Shown piece by piece: positions 31,238 to 31,479 of a stretch of DNA of 31,479 nucleotides; positions within the stretch are counted from its first letter, which is position 1, and every line of letters starts with the position of its first letter. Source of the DNA: a virus; IMG/VR virus record IMGVR_UViG_3300022918_000231, positions 1-31,479 of that record; one strand, 5' to 3'. The notes beneath the pieces were generated by a model that was given only the letters and a program-made list of their open reading frames with translations, was not told the origin of the DNA and did no database searches. A program made the position numbers and the translations under genes.

Positions 31238-31479
31238 TGCACTTCCTCCGGATTGGAATCGATCAGCGCTTCAACTGCGTAGGCCAACGCTCCGTCAGCC
31301 AGCTCCAGTAAGTCACTCAGATCGTCACGATTAATCACGTCGGCTCGGTAGAGCGCATTGGCCGTTCTGAGGAGCACCCTGTGTTGAACGCCGGGGTTCT
31401 CAAGCAACGACACGCTGTCGTTGAGCAATATTGTCCAGGTCGCGATCGCGGCGGTTCTCTCGACGGTTGCCATATCCAT
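31225..31479 (-). CDS. Hypothetical protein, reaching the window edge
   Basis: Eighty-four residues from an ATG whose first base is the last base of the window; an earlier start outside cannot be excluded. It is acidic and helical, with ALYRADVINRDDLSDLLELADGALAYAVEAL near the C-terminus and TILLNDSVSLLENPG before it. No family recognised. It is the first visible gene of the leftward trio. Confidence 0.55.
   Translation of the reverse strand: MDMATVERTAAIATWTILLNDSVSLLENPGVQHRVLLRTANALYRADVINRDDLSDLLELADGALAYAVEALIDSNPEEVQWPI

Noticed and set aside
93-31479. R-type pyocin instead of a phage
   Set aside because: Portal, both terminase subunits, protease/scaffold and capsid genes are all present and intact, so this is a head-bearing phage.

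Overview
The window is almost entirely a temperate phage genome of the P2 superfamily, inserted in or derived from a high-GC gammaproteobacterium. Codon use and protein style suggest a fluorescent-type Pseudomonas, but this is inferred without a database search. The structural set (portal and terminase running left, capsid protease/scaffold, capsid and tail genes running right, with DUF2586-like sheath, DUF2597-like tube and DUF2590-like baseplate proteins) resembles the HP1/K139 branch more than P2 itself.

Layout. (1) 1-2005: AT-richer left flank with a possible HEPN-like protein, a 240-base gap holding a strong inverted repeat, and a leftward gene for a secreted protein. (2) 2006-6718: leftward early operon: BcepMu gp16-type Cro-like protein, YmfL/CII-like regulator, two small unknowns, a large zinc-finger/TOPRIM/P-loop primase-helicase, a small unknown and an AlpA-type regulator. 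(3) 6719-7451: the lysogeny switch, with a divergent XRE repressor and a 57-codon gene behind it. (4) 7523-10693: leftward Ogr/Delta-type late activator, portal and large terminase. (5) 10694-29032: late genes running right: capsid protease/scaffold, capsid, small terminase, head and tail completion, sheath, tube, TraR-type zinc protein, lysis cassette (putative holin, SAR-type lysozyme, Rz with nested Rz1), tail chaperone with a -1 frameshift, tape measure, baseplate, a kelch-repeat tail fibre, and a distal block of hub and spike genes. (6) 29033-30671: an AT-rich 521-residue cargo gene with a HEPN-type RX4H motif. (7) 30717-31479: three overlapping leftward genes of unknown function.

How it works together. 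The repressor and Cro-like protein control the divergent switch. The leftward operon supplies replication and regulation. The Ogr-like zinc finger would turn on late transcription, probably from the 10694-10855 divergent region, where a clear dyad is seen. Virion genes overlap by 1-28 bases over most junctions, so the late region looks intact. No integrase gene is visible in the window; it may lie beyond the left edge past the AlpA gene. Cargo genes at both flanks, with base composition unlike the phage core, are the most likely source of unusual biology here.
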